A stretch of DNA of 64,000 nt. Origin: Bin5 sp034422415. GTDB taxonomy: Bacteria; Chloroflexota; Anaerolineae; Caldilineales; Caldilineaceae. The translations under genes were made by a program, and so were the position numbers. Location: contig OZ241871.1 of assembly GCA_965202955.1 (NCBI GenBank), positions 124,001 to 188,000 on the forward strand. Direction: 5' to 3'. Of the stretch, positions 1 through 8,584 are shown in pieces (within the stretch, counting starts at the first letter, position 1; every line of letters begins with the position of its first letter). The notes under the pieces were generated by a model, which saw only the letters and a list, made by a program, of their open reading frames with translations, was not told the origin of the DNA and made no database searches.

Positions 1-239
1 GCCGCCACCGCGACATCCGGCACACCGACACCGATATGTAGATAGTCGAGCATGCCCGAGACATGCCCAGGACGGTCGTCGCCCTGATGCTGGAAGACCG
101 CGAAGTTGTGATAGCCGTCGGAAAGGTCGTAGCGGACACCTCTCTCCCCAACAACCTTCAAGCCCAGGCCATCGCGCCAGAACCGTATCGACTTGGAAAG
201 ATCGGACGCCCGTACGCCTACGTGGATCAAAACACTCAT
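1..239 (-). CDS. VOC (glyoxalase/bleomycin-resistance fold) protein, N-terminal part
   Basis: The reverse strand reads from an ATG at 239 without a stop to the window edge, so only the first 79 residues are present. The start MSVLIHVGVRASDLSKSIRF followed by FWRDGLGLKVVGERG is the typical first beta-alpha-beta module of a vicinal-oxygen-chelate protein. A GAGGAG ribosome site lies about 10 bases before the ATG. Substrate unknown; VOC members include isomerases, dioxygenases and lyases. It diverges from the PhyH gene at 512 and is the first of five VOC genes in the island. Confidence 0.8.
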   Translation of the reverse strand, partial: MSVLIHVGVRASDLSKSIRFWRDGLGLKVVGERGVRYDLSDGYHNFAVFQHQGDDRPGHVSGMLDYLHIGVGVPDVAVA

Positions 240-511
240 TCCTCTTTCTCCTCTTGTTTTCTTCCTGAGATCACTGATTGTTGCCGCCCGCGCCCTAGCA
301 TTTTGGCAGGCGCCGTTCTGCTTGCTATCGACACATTGTACACGAAAGCAGGATTTGCCTGAATTGCCATTCGAGTCACGGGTCAGTCGGCGCCAAATGG
401 AATAGCGCCCCGTACCGCTTTGGAATATACTATGCCAAGACATACCTCTGGATAACGATCGAAATCACCACCTGTTCGCAAATCGAAAGCACAAGCTACC
501 AGGAGGAGTTC
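240..511. other. Divergent intergenic region
   Basis: This gap lies between the leftward VOC gene and the rightward oxygenase gene. The only promoter-like element I see is a TATACT at 426-431 on the plus strand, without a convincing -35 box. Small plus-strand ORFs here lack ribosome sites and family resemblance. Confidence 0.4.
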
Positions 512-1468
512 GTGACTGACATAGCGGCAACGCGGCAAAAAGAGGCACACAGCAACGGAACGTCATCGCTGGCGCTGGCCCCGGAACAGATTCAAGAGTT
601 CAAACAGGTTGGCTACCTGATCGTCCGCAACATGCTGCCCCACGCAGCGCTGCAACCGCTGATCAGTGAACTGGAACAGAAGGTGGACAACGCCATCCAC
701 GAGGCCGTGCGGCAGGGCCAGCTCGACCCCGCTGACACATTCGCCGCCGCGCCCTTCGCCAACCGGCTTGCGCTGGCCTCCGAAGCGTGCAAGGACAAGA
801 GATGGCTGTGGCAGACCTTCTTCTCGCGCGGCAAGCCGATTTCCGCCGGCATGTTCGCCCTGCGCACGACGCCGGAGCTACTCGACGCCACCGAAGCGCT
901 TATCGGCCCCGAAATCCTCGCCCACCCCCAATTCGCGCTGCGCCCCAAGATGCCCGACCTCGACCTGCTGGACATTCCCTGGCACCAGGACCTCGCCTAC
1001 CTCATCCCCGCCGAAGCCGGCGAGACGCTCGTCGTCAACTTCTGGATCCCGCTCGTCCCGGCCACCGCGCAGAACGGCTGCATGCAGGTTATCCCCGGCT
1101 CCCACCTCAAAGGGCTGCTCGAACACGACATCCTGATCAAGACAAAGGGCCACAAAGGGACAAAAGGCATCCCCGACGCGGCCCTGCCCGCAGGCGATTT
1201 CATGACCTGCGAGGTCGACGCCGGCGACGTCCTGTTGACCATGGAGCGCATGGTCCACCGCTCGATTCCCAACCGCTCGAACACCGTCCGCTGGAGCGTC
1301 GACACCCGCTACAGCCGCATCGGCCTGCCAACCGGCCGCTCCCGCGTGCCCGGCTTCGTCGCCCGCAGCCGCAAAGATCCCGACCGCGTCGCGCGCTCGT
1401 ACCTCGACTGGATTCAGAACCTTGCCGATGCCGGCCTCGACCGCTGGGGTCAGGCCCTACCCAACTGA
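512..1468 (+). CDS. Phytanoyl-CoA dioxygenase (PhyH) family Fe(II)/2-oxoglutarate oxygenase
   Basis: A 318-residue protein starting at GTG 512, with AGGAGG at 501-506. It has the facial-triad motif WHQD near residues 157-160 and the distal His in MVHRS near residue 249, followed by arginines suited to bind 2-oxoglutarate (SVDTRYSR). PhyH-family enzymes hydroxylate small molecules using O2 and 2-oxoglutarate; the substrate cannot be read from the sequence. It is followed 19 bases later by a sugar-isomerase-like gene, so the two are probably cotranscribed and may act on the same compound. Confidence 0.88.
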   Translation: MTDIAATRQKEAHSNGTSSLALAPEQIQEFKQVGYLIVRNMLPHAALQPLISELEQKVDNAIHEAVRQGQLDPADTFAAAPFANRLALASEACKDKRWLWQTFFSRGKPISAGMFALRTTPELLDATEALIGPEILAHPQFALRPKMPDLDLLDIPWHQDLAYLIPAEAGETLVVNFWIPLVPATAQNGCMQVIPGSHLKGLLEHDILIKTKGHKGTKGIPDAALPAGDFMTCEVDAGDVLLTMERMVHRSIPNRSNTVRWSVDTRYSRIGLPTGRSRVPGFVARSRKDPDRVARSYLDWIQNLADAGLDRWGQALPN

Positions 1469-1487
1469 GATACGGAGAGACGCACAG

Positions 1488-2411
1488 ATGACCGAGCATC
1501 GCTTCAAAATCGGAATGTACCTGCCCGAGCTGGCATTGCCCTTCGATGAGTCGTTGGCCAAGGCCAAAGAGATCGGCGTCGAGGGCGTCTGGTTCAACAC
1601 GCTCGGCTCAGATGGGCCGCCGATGCGCGACATGGATGACGCCGCCGTAGACCGGATGGGGGAACAGGTCGCCGGTCACGGCCTTGACATATTTGTGATC
1701 AACGTCGGCAACCCCTTCAAGATGATCCATCTAACCGATCTCGAACTGGATTCGATCGAGGACCACCCCGACTTTCGCCAGGAGATGGACGACCTCGTCC
1801 GCTCGATGCAGATGGCCGCCCGGCTGGGGATCGGCGCCGTCAACGCCTTCACCTTCGCCTGGCCGGGTGAGTACAGCGCCGCCAAACCGACCTGGCCGAT
1901 GCGCTGGCTGACGCGCGGCGGCTACATCGCCGACGCCGAAATGGAAAAACTGGTGCGCGCCTTCTCGCTTGCGCTGGAACAGGCCGAGAAATACGACGTC
2001 GATCTCGCGCTCTCGATGATGCCCTGGAACTATACCAACACGACCGCCAACTTCCGCCGCCTGGCCGAGACCCTGAACTCGCCCCGTCTCAAAGTGATGT
2101 GGGGCCCGTCCGACAACCTCAACAGCGGCGAGGCCGACGTGGCGACCGCCGGATTTGTCAATATCCACCCCTACCTGCACGGGCTTCACATCAAAGACCT
2201 GCGCGTGAACAACGGCCTCCAGCTCGACTTTGACTACTGCCCGCTCGGCGAAGGCGACGTCGACTACCCGCAAATTCTGCGCAGCCTGCGCGACCGGTGC
2301 AGCAACGCAATCCTGTCGGTTGCCACCCACTTTCAACCCGCGAGCGGCTCGCGTGAAGAGGCGATGCGCATCAATGTCGCCAACCTGAAGCGCATGATTG
2401 ACGAGCTCTGA
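1488..2411 (+). CDS. Sugar phosphate isomerase/epimerase-like TIM-barrel protein
   Basis: 307 residues from ATG 1488; an in-frame upstream extension to 1422 lies inside the preceding gene and was rejected because GGAGAG sits just before 1488. The sequence resembles the xylose-isomerase-like TIM-barrel (AP_endonuc_2) superfamily: KIGMYLPEL at the N terminus, a repeating beta/alpha pattern, GLHIKDLRVNNG and a late GEGDVDYPQIL strand typical of the metal-binding face. Such proteins isomerise or epimerise sugars, inositols or dehydrated sugar acids. Substrate unknown. It forms a short operon with the PhyH gene. Confidence 0.8.
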   Translation: MTEHRFKIGMYLPELALPFDESLAKAKEIGVEGVWFNTLGSDGPPMRDMDDAAVDRMGEQVAGHGLDIFVINVGNPFKMIHLTDLELDSIEDHPDFRQEMDDLVRSMQMAARLGIGAVNAFTFAWPGEYSAAKPTWPMRWLTRGGYIADAEMEKLVRAFSLALEQAEKYDVDLALSMMPWNYTNTTANFRRLAETLNSPRLKVMWGPSDNLNSGEADVATAGFVNIHPYLHGLHIKDLRVNNGLQLDFDYCPLGEGDVDYPQILRSLRDRCSNAILSVATHFQPASGSREEAMRINVANLKRMIDEL

Positions 2412-2477
2412 TTGGGTGCCCCACCGAAAGCCCGCAAAAAGCTGTAACGCCGTCCAAGCGGCCCAAATTCGCATTGT

Positions 2478-2505
2478 TTGAACACGCGAATAGCTATGTT
2501 ATAGT
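2478..2505 (+). promoter_or_regulatory. Predicted sigma70-type promoter
   Basis: TTGAAC at 2478-2483 and TATAGT at 2500-2505 are separated by 16 bases. It lies 67 bases after the isomerase gene and would start a transcript with a leader of roughly 340 bases before the binding-protein gene at 2853. Confidence 0.55.
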
Positions 2506-2852
2506 ATCGCCGAATACCGGCGCCGACATTCCAGGTAACGTCGGCCGGCAGGCCCCCTGAAATTCGCCTTCAGCCAACCCTGAAGCGGCCTCCGGTAAGA
2601 CATGACAGATGGGTTCCGCACGTTTCCTCAGAATGCCTCCGGAGGCCGGTCATTGCGGAGACAGACTGGCCTCGTTGTCCAACAGAGTAAATCAGAAATT
2701 GGCGCGGAAACCAGGCAGGACCTCAGGTGCGGCAGGAGCATCACCGCCCGCGCACTCGAAATAGCACTTCACCAAAGGCATCGCGACCATTTCAGCGATT
2801 CAAACGCAATTGACATTCGGATCCATTCATCTACCCAGGAGGAAGGAGTCCC
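2506..2852 (+). ncRNA. Long structured 5' leader of the binding-protein gene (candidate cis-regulatory RNA)
   Basis: No convincing gene is present. Two strong foldable elements are visible: GCCGAC at 2522-2527 pairs with GTCGGC at 2539-2544, and the 10-base arm CGGCCTCCGG at 2586-2595 pairs perfectly with CCGGAGGCCG at 2639-2648. The second arm is also part of a self-complementary 12-mer GCCTCCGGAGGC at 2635-2646, so two exclusive folds are possible. It ends in a strong AGGAGGAAGGAG ribosome site before the ATG at 2853. I do not recognise a known riboswitch class. Whether the leader is functional is inference. Confidence 0.4.
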
Positions 2853-4175
2853 ATGACAGCGATTCTGAATGATGCATCACGACCGAGCCGGCGCGCCTTT
2901 CTGAAAGGCATCTCTGTGGCGACGGGAGGGGCCCTCCTCGCCGCCTGCGCACCAGGCGGCGCCCCCGATGGCGGTTCCGACGGGGAGATGGCCGACGATT
3001 CCGCGACGCAGGAGGCCGTTACCCTCAGATTCATGGCTTGGGGCGACATCTTTGGAGACGTCCTCGCCCTCTACAACGAATCCCACGAAACACAGGTGGA
3101 AATGGCCGTCAGCCCCTGGACAGGATACGCCGAGAAGATGCTGACCCAGTTCGCCGGCGGCACCGCACCCGAGGTACTGTGGGTTCAGGCGCCCTTCTTC
3201 CCGATGCTGGTGCAGCGCGAAATCTTCGCCGAAGTTGACGGGCTGATCGAAAGGGACGGCGTAGACGTTGACGGGTTGGTTGGCAGCCCCTGGGTCTGGG
3301 CCGGCTGGCAGGGCAATGCCTACGGCGTGCCGTCACATGGCGCCGTACCACGCGGCCTCGCTTACAACATTCGCCTATTCGAAGAGAACGGTGTCGAGCT
3401 TCCCCGCTACGACGACTGGACCATGGACGAGATGGACGCCGCTGCCAAAACCATCGCTGACCCGCCCGAAATCTGGGGCGCAGCGACCCCGCCCAACATG
3501 GTCTACCTCGACCTCATCATGTCGAACGGCGGCTCCCTGTTCAATGAAGACGAAACCCAGTGCCTGTTGAATTCGGATGAAGCGCGTGAAGTCTTCGCCT
3601 ACTCGGTCGATTGGCTGCTCGAATCCGGCATATCACCTTCGCCGGCTGAACGGCAGCTGCTCGGCGAGCGCATCTTCGCCAGCGACAAGATCGGGATGGT
3701 TGCCGCTGTCCTCACCGACTGGGACTCGTGGGGTCCGAATACCCAGGACTATACAATGGACGCCACCATGGCCCTCTGGCCCATCATGGCCGGCGGCAAA
3801 CGCATCAGCACCGGTCAGTCCCATCCCTTCTCGATTCCGGCCAACACACCCTATGTCGACGAGGCCTGGGACTTCATCTCCTTCTACGTCTGGGATGATG
3901 AGGCGATTTCGGCGATGATCAAATTGATTCCCGTCCCCTACAAGTTTGCCGAGAACGCGGCCAATCTCGTGACCGACCCAGTCCAGCTGGAGTTCATGAC
4001 CAAGCCGTTCACTTACAGCGATACCTTTGTGCCCGAGCACTGGGGATCGAAGCCGACCGAAGTGCAGCGTGCTTTCACGGAAGAACTTGAGCTGCTGCTC
4101 CTGGGAGACAGCTCGATCGAAGAGGCGACCGACAATATGGTGGCCAAGATCAACGCAATCCAGGCCGAAGAATAG
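2853..4175 (+). CDS. Tat-exported lipoprotein, ABC extracellular solute-binding protein family 1
   Basis: 440 residues. The N terminus has a twin-arginine motif (SRRAFLKG) followed by a hydrophobic stretch and a lipobox ending LLAAC, so the protein is probably exported folded by Tat and lipid-anchored. The mature part resembles family-1 (MalE/UgpB-like) solute-binding proteins of CUT1 sugar importers, with the typical TAPEVLWVQAPFFPML and hinge-region patterns. No permease genes are adjacent; the nearest CUT1-type pair is at 16606-18489 and could be its partner (inference). A strong intrinsic terminator follows. Confidence 0.85.
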   Translation: MTAILNDASRPSRRAFLKGISVATGGALLAACAPGGAPDGGSDGEMADDSATQEAVTLRFMAWGDIFGDVLALYNESHETQVEMAVSPWTGYAEKMLTQFAGGTAPEVLWVQAPFFPMLVQREIFAEVDGLIERDGVDVDGLVGSPWVWAGWQGNAYGVPSHGAVPRGLAYNIRLFEENGVELPRYDDWTMDEMDAAAKTIADPPEIWGAATPPNMVYLDLIMSNGGSLFNEDETQCLLNSDEAREVFAYSVDWLLESGISPSPAERQLLGERIFASDKIGMVAAVLTDWDSWGPNTQDYTMDATMALWPIMAGGKRISTGQSHPFSIPANTPYVDEAWDFISFYVWDDEAISAMIKLIPVPYKFAENAANLVTDPVQLEFMTKPFTYSDTFVPEHWGSKPTEVQRAFTEELELLLLGDSSIEEATDNMVAKINAIQAEE

Positions 4176-4205
4176 GGTTCGCGGATTGAGTGTGATTCCC
4201 ACGCA

Positions 4206-4236
4206 GGGGGAGGCTCTCTGCCTCCCCCTTTCTCTT
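4206..4236 (+). terminator. Rho-independent terminator
   Basis: Perfect 9-bp stem, 4206-4214 with 4220-4228, loop of five bases, followed by TTTCTCTT. It ends the binding-protein transcript 30 bases after the stop codon. Confidence 0.85.
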
Positions 4237-4299
4237 AACTGGCAGATCCCCTGATCCTCCCGCTGAAGCGAGAGTATGGTCACGATGAGGAGGCATTTC

Positions 4300-4809
4300 A
4301 TGGGCCGAATTACGATGGATCACGTCGCCGTCATGGTCAGCGACCTGGACAGGTCCCTGAAGTTCTATCGCGACATCTTGGGTCTGGAGGTCGTGACGCC
4401 GGAAGAGCACGGCGGCGGTCCCGTCGACGAGATGACGGCGATGAAGGACACCCACGTGCGCGAATATAGAATGCGCACGCCCGGCGGCGTCAACGGCCAC
4501 ACGCCCGACGAAGGATTCGGCTTCACCTTCGACCTGATCGAGTGGGTCAGCCCCAAGAGCCCGACAGGCCGGCAACCGATCCACCATGTGCCCAGCGCAC
4601 ACTTCTGCTTCGGCGTCGAGGATGTGCCCGCAACCTATGAGAAGCTCAAAGCGGCAGGCGTCGAAATCGTCTCGCCGCCCGTGCGCTTCTCCGGCGAGGG
4701 CGAATGGCACGTCCTCTTCTTCTACGACCCGGACGGAAATCTGCTCGAGCTCAACGAGATCGGCACCGGTGTACAGGAGCCGCACGACTACAATTGGAGT
4801 ACCGCCTGA
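4300..4809 (+). CDS. VOC family protein, copy 1 of a tandem pair
   Basis: 169 residues from ATG 4300, chosen over an upstream in-frame ATG at 4276 because GAGGAGG (4287-4293) is correctly spaced. Two VOC modules are visible, starting TMDHVAVMVSDLDRSLKFY and VPSAHFCFGVEDVPATYEKL. Candidate metal ligands are His8, the Glu of FDLIEW, the His of SAHF and the Glu of NLLELNE, the H/E/H/E layout of glyoxalase- and epimerase-type members. The next gene is a close paralogue with very few differences, including identical residues around all four ligands. Substrate unknown. Confidence 0.85.
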   Translation: MGRITMDHVAVMVSDLDRSLKFYRDILGLEVVTPEEHGGGPVDEMTAMKDTHVREYRMRTPGGVNGHTPDEGFGFTFDLIEWVSPKSPTGRQPIHHVPSAHFCFGVEDVPATYEKLKAAGVEIVSPPVRFSGEGEWHVLFFYDPDGNLLELNEIGTGVQEPHDYNWSTA

Positions 4810-4931
4810 TCCGGCCAGCAGGAAATCATTATCCCCGGCAGAGGGGCAAGCGGCCGGCCCGCAATCATAATCGACAACTCACATACTCGTTCTACAAGGG
4901 GACGGCTGCGTTCCCCAAAAAGGAGAATACG

Positions 4932-5441
4932 ATGGCCAAAATAACGATGGATCATGTCGCAATCATGGTCAGCGACCTGGAAGCGTCGCTCAAATTCTAC
5001 CGCGACATTCTGGGGTTGGAGGTCGTATCGCCCGAAGAGCACAACGGCGGGCCGATCGACAAAATGACAAGAATCGACAACGTGCATATGCGCGAGTATC
5101 GGCTGCGCCCGCCCGGCGGCGTCAACGGCCACACCCGCAGCACCGAACACGGGTTCACCTTCGACCTGATCGAGTGGATCAACCCGGAGAGCCCAACAGG
5201 GCGCAATCCAATCCACCACGTGCCGAGCGCGCACTTCTGCTTCGGCGTCGAAGATGTGCCCGCAACCTACGAGCGGCTCAAGGCTGCCGGTGTCGAGCTG
5301 GTTTCTCCGCCGGTGCGCTTCTCCGGCGAGGGCGAATGGCACGTCCTCTTCTTCTATGACCCAGATGGCAACCTGCTCGAACTCAACGAGGTCGGCACCG
5401 GCGTCCAGGAACCGCACGACTACGACTGGAGCACGGTCTGA
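4932..5441 (+). CDS. VOC family protein, copy 2 of a tandem pair
   Basis: 169 residues from ATG 4932, with AGGAG at 4921-4925; an in-frame upstream extension to 4704 overlaps copy 1 in another frame and is not coding. The sequence closely follows copy 1 throughout (TMDHVAIMVSDLEASLKFY, FDLIEWINPESP, VPSAHFCFGVEDVPATYERL) with all four candidate metal ligands kept. The differences are concentrated in the loop after residue 40 and at GHTRSTEHG. The pair arose by local duplication; conservation of the ligands in both suggests both are active. Confidence 0.85.
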   Translation: MAKITMDHVAIMVSDLEASLKFYRDILGLEVVSPEEHNGGPIDKMTRIDNVHMREYRLRPPGGVNGHTRSTEHGFTFDLIEWINPESPTGRNPIHHVPSAHFCFGVEDVPATYERLKAAGVELVSPPVRFSGEGEWHVLFFYDPDGNLLELNEVGTGVQEPHDYDWSTV

Positions 5442-5538
5442 TCAGGCGCCAATAGCTTCAGACCGGCGGAACCGGTTCGAGAATCTCCGCGCCCGCCTGA
5501 ATTTGCACGGCGCGGCCCAATGAGTCAAAGGATTGCTC

Positions 5539-6336
5539 ATGCGAGACGTAGCATACTGGCCCAAGACGTTTCTGGACGAGATCGAAGGCAGAACGATTGA
5601 CGACGGCATCCTCTTCTGGGCGCTGGGCGGACCGAGTTTCGCCTACCGCACGCCCGAGACGATGATCTGGATCGATCCATACTCCTACGGCACGCCCGAC
5701 GATGCCGTGCCCGACGCCTACCGCGCCACCGCCATCCCAATCAAGCCGGACGAGGTCGGCCTCGCCGACATTATCATTTCCACGCACGATCACGTCGACC
5801 ACTGCCATGACGGCACGCTGGTCCCCATCGTCAACAATACCGACGCCTTCTGCATAGCGCCGCAGTCTTCGGCCAAGCTGATGCGAGAATTCGGCATCGC
5901 CGACGAGCGCATCCGCCAGGTCGCGCCCGGAGACACCGTTCAGTTCCGCGACGTCGAGATCCAGGTCTACCCCTCCTACGACCCCAACGAGCCGCACGCC
6001 GTGACCTTCGTCTTCTCCTCCGGGGGAAGAAAGCTGTTCGTCTCCGGCGATACCTGGGACGGACCTGCGATGGCCGAAATCGGCGCGACGCACGACCTTG
6101 ACCTCGCCCTGCTCGCCTTCGGTCGCACCTGGTACATGGAAGTGGAGGAGCTTCTAGAGGTGGCCGAGAAACTCGGCCCCAACACGCTCCTGCCCTTTCA
6201 CTGGGAATTCTGGCGCAACCACACCGGCGACATCGGCAAACTGTTCGAGCTCTACTACCAAAAGCAGCGCGATTTCGATATTCGGGTCCTGCTGGTGGGT
6301 GACTCAATCCACCTGCCCGCAAAGAACGGGGCGTAG
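5539..6336 (+). CDS. Metallo-beta-lactamase-fold hydrolase (UlaG/YtnP-like)
   Basis: 265 residues from ATG 5539 with AAAGGA just upstream (a TTG six bases earlier is less likely). The zinc-binding signature HDHVDH is present near residue 82, followed by further ligands in SGDTWDG and LPFHWE. MBL-fold enzymes of this size hydrolyse lactones, phosphoesters or thioesters; UlaG-type L-ascorbate-6-phosphate lactonases are one relevant group, but I cannot assign the substrate. It lies between the VOC pair and an SDR on the same strand, consistent with a lactone-opening role in the island's pathway (inference). Confidence 0.82.
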   Translation: MRDVAYWPKTFLDEIEGRTIDDGILFWALGGPSFAYRTPETMIWIDPYSYGTPDDAVPDAYRATAIPIKPDEVGLADIIISTHDHVDHCHDGTLVPIVNNTDAFCIAPQSSAKLMREFGIADERIRQVAPGDTVQFRDVEIQVYPSYDPNEPHAVTFVFSSGGRKLFVSGDTWDGPAMAEIGATHDLDLALLAFGRTWYMEVEELLEVAEKLGPNTLLPFHWEFWRNHTGDIGKLFELYYQKQRDFDIRVLLVGDSIHLPAKNGA

Positions 6337-6377
6337 CGCCGGCAGCGCGGCCTTATCAGGTCGGAAGGGGCAAACCG

Positions 6378-7196
6378 ATGGGAAGACTGGAAGGCAAATC
6401 GGCGATTGTCACCGGGGCCGGGCAGGGGCTTGGCCGGACGACCGCGCTGCTTTTCGCGGCCGAGGGCGCTAAAGTCGTCGTCGCCGACCTGAACCCAGAA
6501 ACTGCCCACGACACGGTCAGTGCCATCGAGGACAAGGGCGGCGAGGCCATCGCCGTTGTCGGTGACCTTAGCCGCCCCGCCGGCGCCGAACAGATGGCCG
6601 CGGCAACCCTCGCCGCATACGACCGCATCGACATTCTCGTCAACAACGCCGCGACCTTCGGCAGCGACAAGAATATCGCCGACATCGAGGAAGAGGAGTG
6701 GGACCGCGTCATGCGGATCAACCTCAAAGGCCCGTTCCTCTGCTCAAAATCTGTCATCCCCGCCATGCGCAGCCAGGGCAGCGGCAGCGTGGTCTTCGTT
6801 TCCTCAATGTCAGGAGTTGTCGGGAACGAGATGCAGGCCGACTACAACACCTCAAAACACGGCGTAATCGGCCTCGCGCGCTGTCTGGCCCAGGACTGCG
6901 GCGAAGACGGCATCCGCGCCAACGTCGTCTGCCCCACCGGCATGAACACACCCATGATGGCGCGCACGCCTGCCGAAAACGTCGCACCCTACGCCGCCAT
7001 GACGATGTTTTCCCGCTTCGCCGAACCCGCCGAGGTGGCCAACGCCATCCTCTTCCTAGCCAGCGATGAGGCCTCCTATATCACCGCCGCCGTGCTGATG
7101 GTAGACGGCGGCGCCACCGCGATCCAACCATCCGCCCGCCAGCTGCGCGAAGGCGCGGCCAGGTACCTGAGCCGGGGTGGAGGCAACTTTGACTGA
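6378..7196 (+). CDS. Short-chain dehydrogenase/reductase (classical SDR)
   Basis: 272 residues from ATG 6378. The Rossmann glycine motif TGAGQGLG, the NNAA motif (LVNNAATFG), catalytic Ser in SSMSG and the YNTSK active site are all present, so it should be an active NAD(P)-dependent oxidoreductase of the classical subfamily. It carries a C-terminal tail of about 25 residues after the DGGATA motif that ends GGGNFD. The last 55 or so bases of this gene are also found, degenerate, at 8495-8550, marking the left edge of a tandem duplication. Substrate unknown. Confidence 0.87.
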   Translation: MGRLEGKSAIVTGAGQGLGRTTALLFAAEGAKVVVADLNPETAHDTVSAIEDKGGEAIAVVGDLSRPAGAEQMAAATLAAYDRIDILVNNAATFGSDKNIADIEEEEWDRVMRINLKGPFLCSKSVIPAMRSQGSGSVVFVSSMSGVVGNEMQADYNTSKHGVIGLARCLAQDCGEDGIRANVVCPTGMNTPMMARTPAENVAPYAAMTMFSRFAEPAEVANAILFLASDEASYITAAVLMVDGGATAIQPSARQLREGAARYLSRGGGNFD

Positions 7197-7230
7197 AGCG
7201 CAAACGACCGGAAGTGTCTGACGAATCGAC

Positions 7231-7247
7231 AAGAGTGAGTCGCTCTT
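7231..7247. promoter_or_regulatory. Imperfect palindrome, candidate operator (copy 1)
   Basis: AAGAGTGAGTCGCTCTT is a 17-base near-palindrome with one mismatched pair, 22 bases before the binding-protein start. Its copy at 8585-8601 is a perfect palindrome. It could be a repressor site or an RNA hairpin in the 5' leader. Confidence 0.4.
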
Positions 7248-7269
7248 TGAAAACCCAAAGGAGAGGACC

Positions 7270-8400
7270 ATGCGACACAACCTTTTGTTGCGGACCGATG
7301 CCAACACACGCTCCCGCCGGGCATTGCCAGGGGGATCTCTCTGGCCCCTGCTCCTGATTCTGGCGCTGACGCTGGCCGGCTGTGTCATGCCCGTGGCGCC
7401 CGCCGAACCGGCCGCCGGAGAAATGGGGACGCTCTCGGACAAATTGGTCGGGCTCTCCAGCCCCATCCAGATCGAGATCCTGGTCGAGTTCTACGCCGAT
7501 ATGCAACGCGAGGCCGAGAAACCGGAAAACGATATCGACCTCGTGATCGTCGATGCCGACGCCGACGCGGTCAAGCAGTTCGGCGACATCGAGGCATTTA
7601 TGGCACAGGGCTACGACGGCATATTCTTCCTGCTGCTCACACCGGAGGGAATGGACGATCTCGTGGCGCGGGCCGTCGAGCAGGGCATCTGCATGTTCAA
7701 CCACAGCGCATCGCCCATCACCGGCAGCACCCAAAACGTGGTGCTGGACCAGCACTTCAGCGGCTACCAGGTCGGCAAATTCGCCGCCGAATGGATCGCC
7801 GCGAACTACGGCGACGCAGATGAGGTTCAGGTCGGCATCATGGGCAACCGTGCCGACCCCTTGCTCTCTGAACGAACCCAGGGACTGATAGACGGTGTGA
7901 TTGAGAATGCCGCCAACGCCGAGATCGCAGGCGAAGTTGAGGCCATCACCATGGACGCAGGCGCCGAAGGTGCGGCCAACCTCCTGCAGGCCCATCCCGA
8001 CATCAAGGTTCTCTTGTCGTTCAACGACGACGCCGGCTTTGGCGCCTATACCGGCGCGAGCGAAGCCGGCAAAGAGGACCCCAACCAGTTCTTTGTCGGC
8101 AGCGCCGACGGCACCAACCTTGTGCTGGACGAAATCGCCAAGGGCGGCATCTACCAGGCCACCTGGTCCTATCTCTTCCCCTACAGTTCCACCCAGTGGA
8201 TGCGCGATATGCAGCGCTGCCTGCGCGGCGAAGACGTACCGCCGACCCGCCTGCAGAAGGGGCTGCTGGTGACCGCTGATAACCTTGAAGAGGTCCAAAA
8301 GATCGTCGCCGGGCCGCAAGACCCCGACTATCAGTACCTTTACGACGACCCGGACGTGATGGAGTACAGCGACGAGCCGCTGATGACGCCCACACAGTAA
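7270..8400 (+). CDS. Sugar ABC transporter substrate-binding lipoprotein (periplasmic-binding type 1), copy 1
   Basis: 376 residues. A signal peptide with a lipobox ending in LAGC places it as a lipoprotein, followed by a short Pro/Ala linker. The mature part resembles RbsB/XylF-type binding proteins of CUT2 importers: an N-terminal lobe with DLVIVDADADAVKQFGDIEAF, the GYDGIFFLLLTPEGM turn, and a C-terminal lobe ending in the region that contacts the permease. AGGAGAGG sits before the ATG. A nearly identical gene follows at 8624, then the ATPase and permease, giving a complete CUT2-type importer with two receptors. The ligand may be a sugar or sugar-like compound; not assignable from sequence. 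Confidence 0.85.
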   Translation: MRHNLLLRTDANTRSRRALPGGSLWPLLLILALTLAGCVMPVAPAEPAAGEMGTLSDKLVGLSSPIQIEILVEFYADMQREAEKPENDIDLVIVDADADAVKQFGDIEAFMAQGYDGIFFLLLTPEGMDDLVARAVEQGICMFNHSASPITGSTQNVVLDQHFSGYQVGKFAAEWIAANYGDADEVQVGIMGNRADPLLSERTQGLIDGVIENAANAEIAGEVEAITMDAGAEGAANLLQAHPDIKVLLSFNDDAGFGAYTGASEAGKEDPNQFFVGSADGTNLVLDEIAKGGIYQATWSYLFPYSSTQWMRDMQRCLRGEDVPPTRLQKGLLVTADNLEEVQKIVAGPQDPDYQYLYDDPDVMEYSDEPLMTPTQ

Positions 8401-8408
8401 GGCGTTGA

Positions 8409-8433
8409 AAGGCAGGAGCCCCCGCCCTGCCTT
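8409..8433 (+). terminator. Terminator-like hairpin between the two binding-protein genes
   Basis: AAGGCAGG at 8409-8416 pairs with CCTGCCTT at 8426-8433 across a nine-base loop. There is no U-tract beyond the TT in the stem, so it may only reduce read-through or protect the upstream mRNA end. Confidence 0.4.
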
Positions 8434-8494
8434 ATCACCGCCCTACCGCCGGCAACCGCTCGAAACGCGACCGGGAATCAGCGGCCTTCACGGC

Positions 8495-8550
8495 AACCGA
8501 GCGAAGGCCCGGCAAGGTATCCGCGCTGGTGCGGGTACAACTTTGACTGA
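8495..8550 (+). pseudogene. Remnant of the SDR gene 3' end
   Basis: These bases align without gaps to the last 56 bases of the SDR gene (7141-7196), including the CAACTTTGACTGA end with the stop codon, with many substitutions further upstream. It has no start and is a duplication scar. Confidence 0.65.
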
Positions 8551-8584
8551 AACGCAAACGACCGGAGGTGTCTGACGAACCGAC

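Larger units (their letters stand above)
7141..8400 (+). repeat. Tandem duplication, unit 1
   Basis: Sequence from the 3' end of the SDR gene through the whole first binding-protein gene recurs at a constant offset of 1354 bases (unit 2, 8495-9754). The SDR stop codon at 7194-7196 falls exactly on the TGA at 8548-8550. The upstream leader and start region are nearly identical in both. Confidence 0.85.

Noticed and set aside
63..405. Two small plus-strand ORFs at 63-362 and 193-405
   Set aside because: They lie opposite a well-supported VOC gene on the minus strand and extend into the divergent promoter gap; no ribosome site or family resemblance.
2602..2856. 84-codon plus-strand ORF in the leader of the binding-protein gene
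   Set aside because: No ribosome site, no family resemblance and it overlaps the strong hairpin arms; the region reads better as structured RNA.
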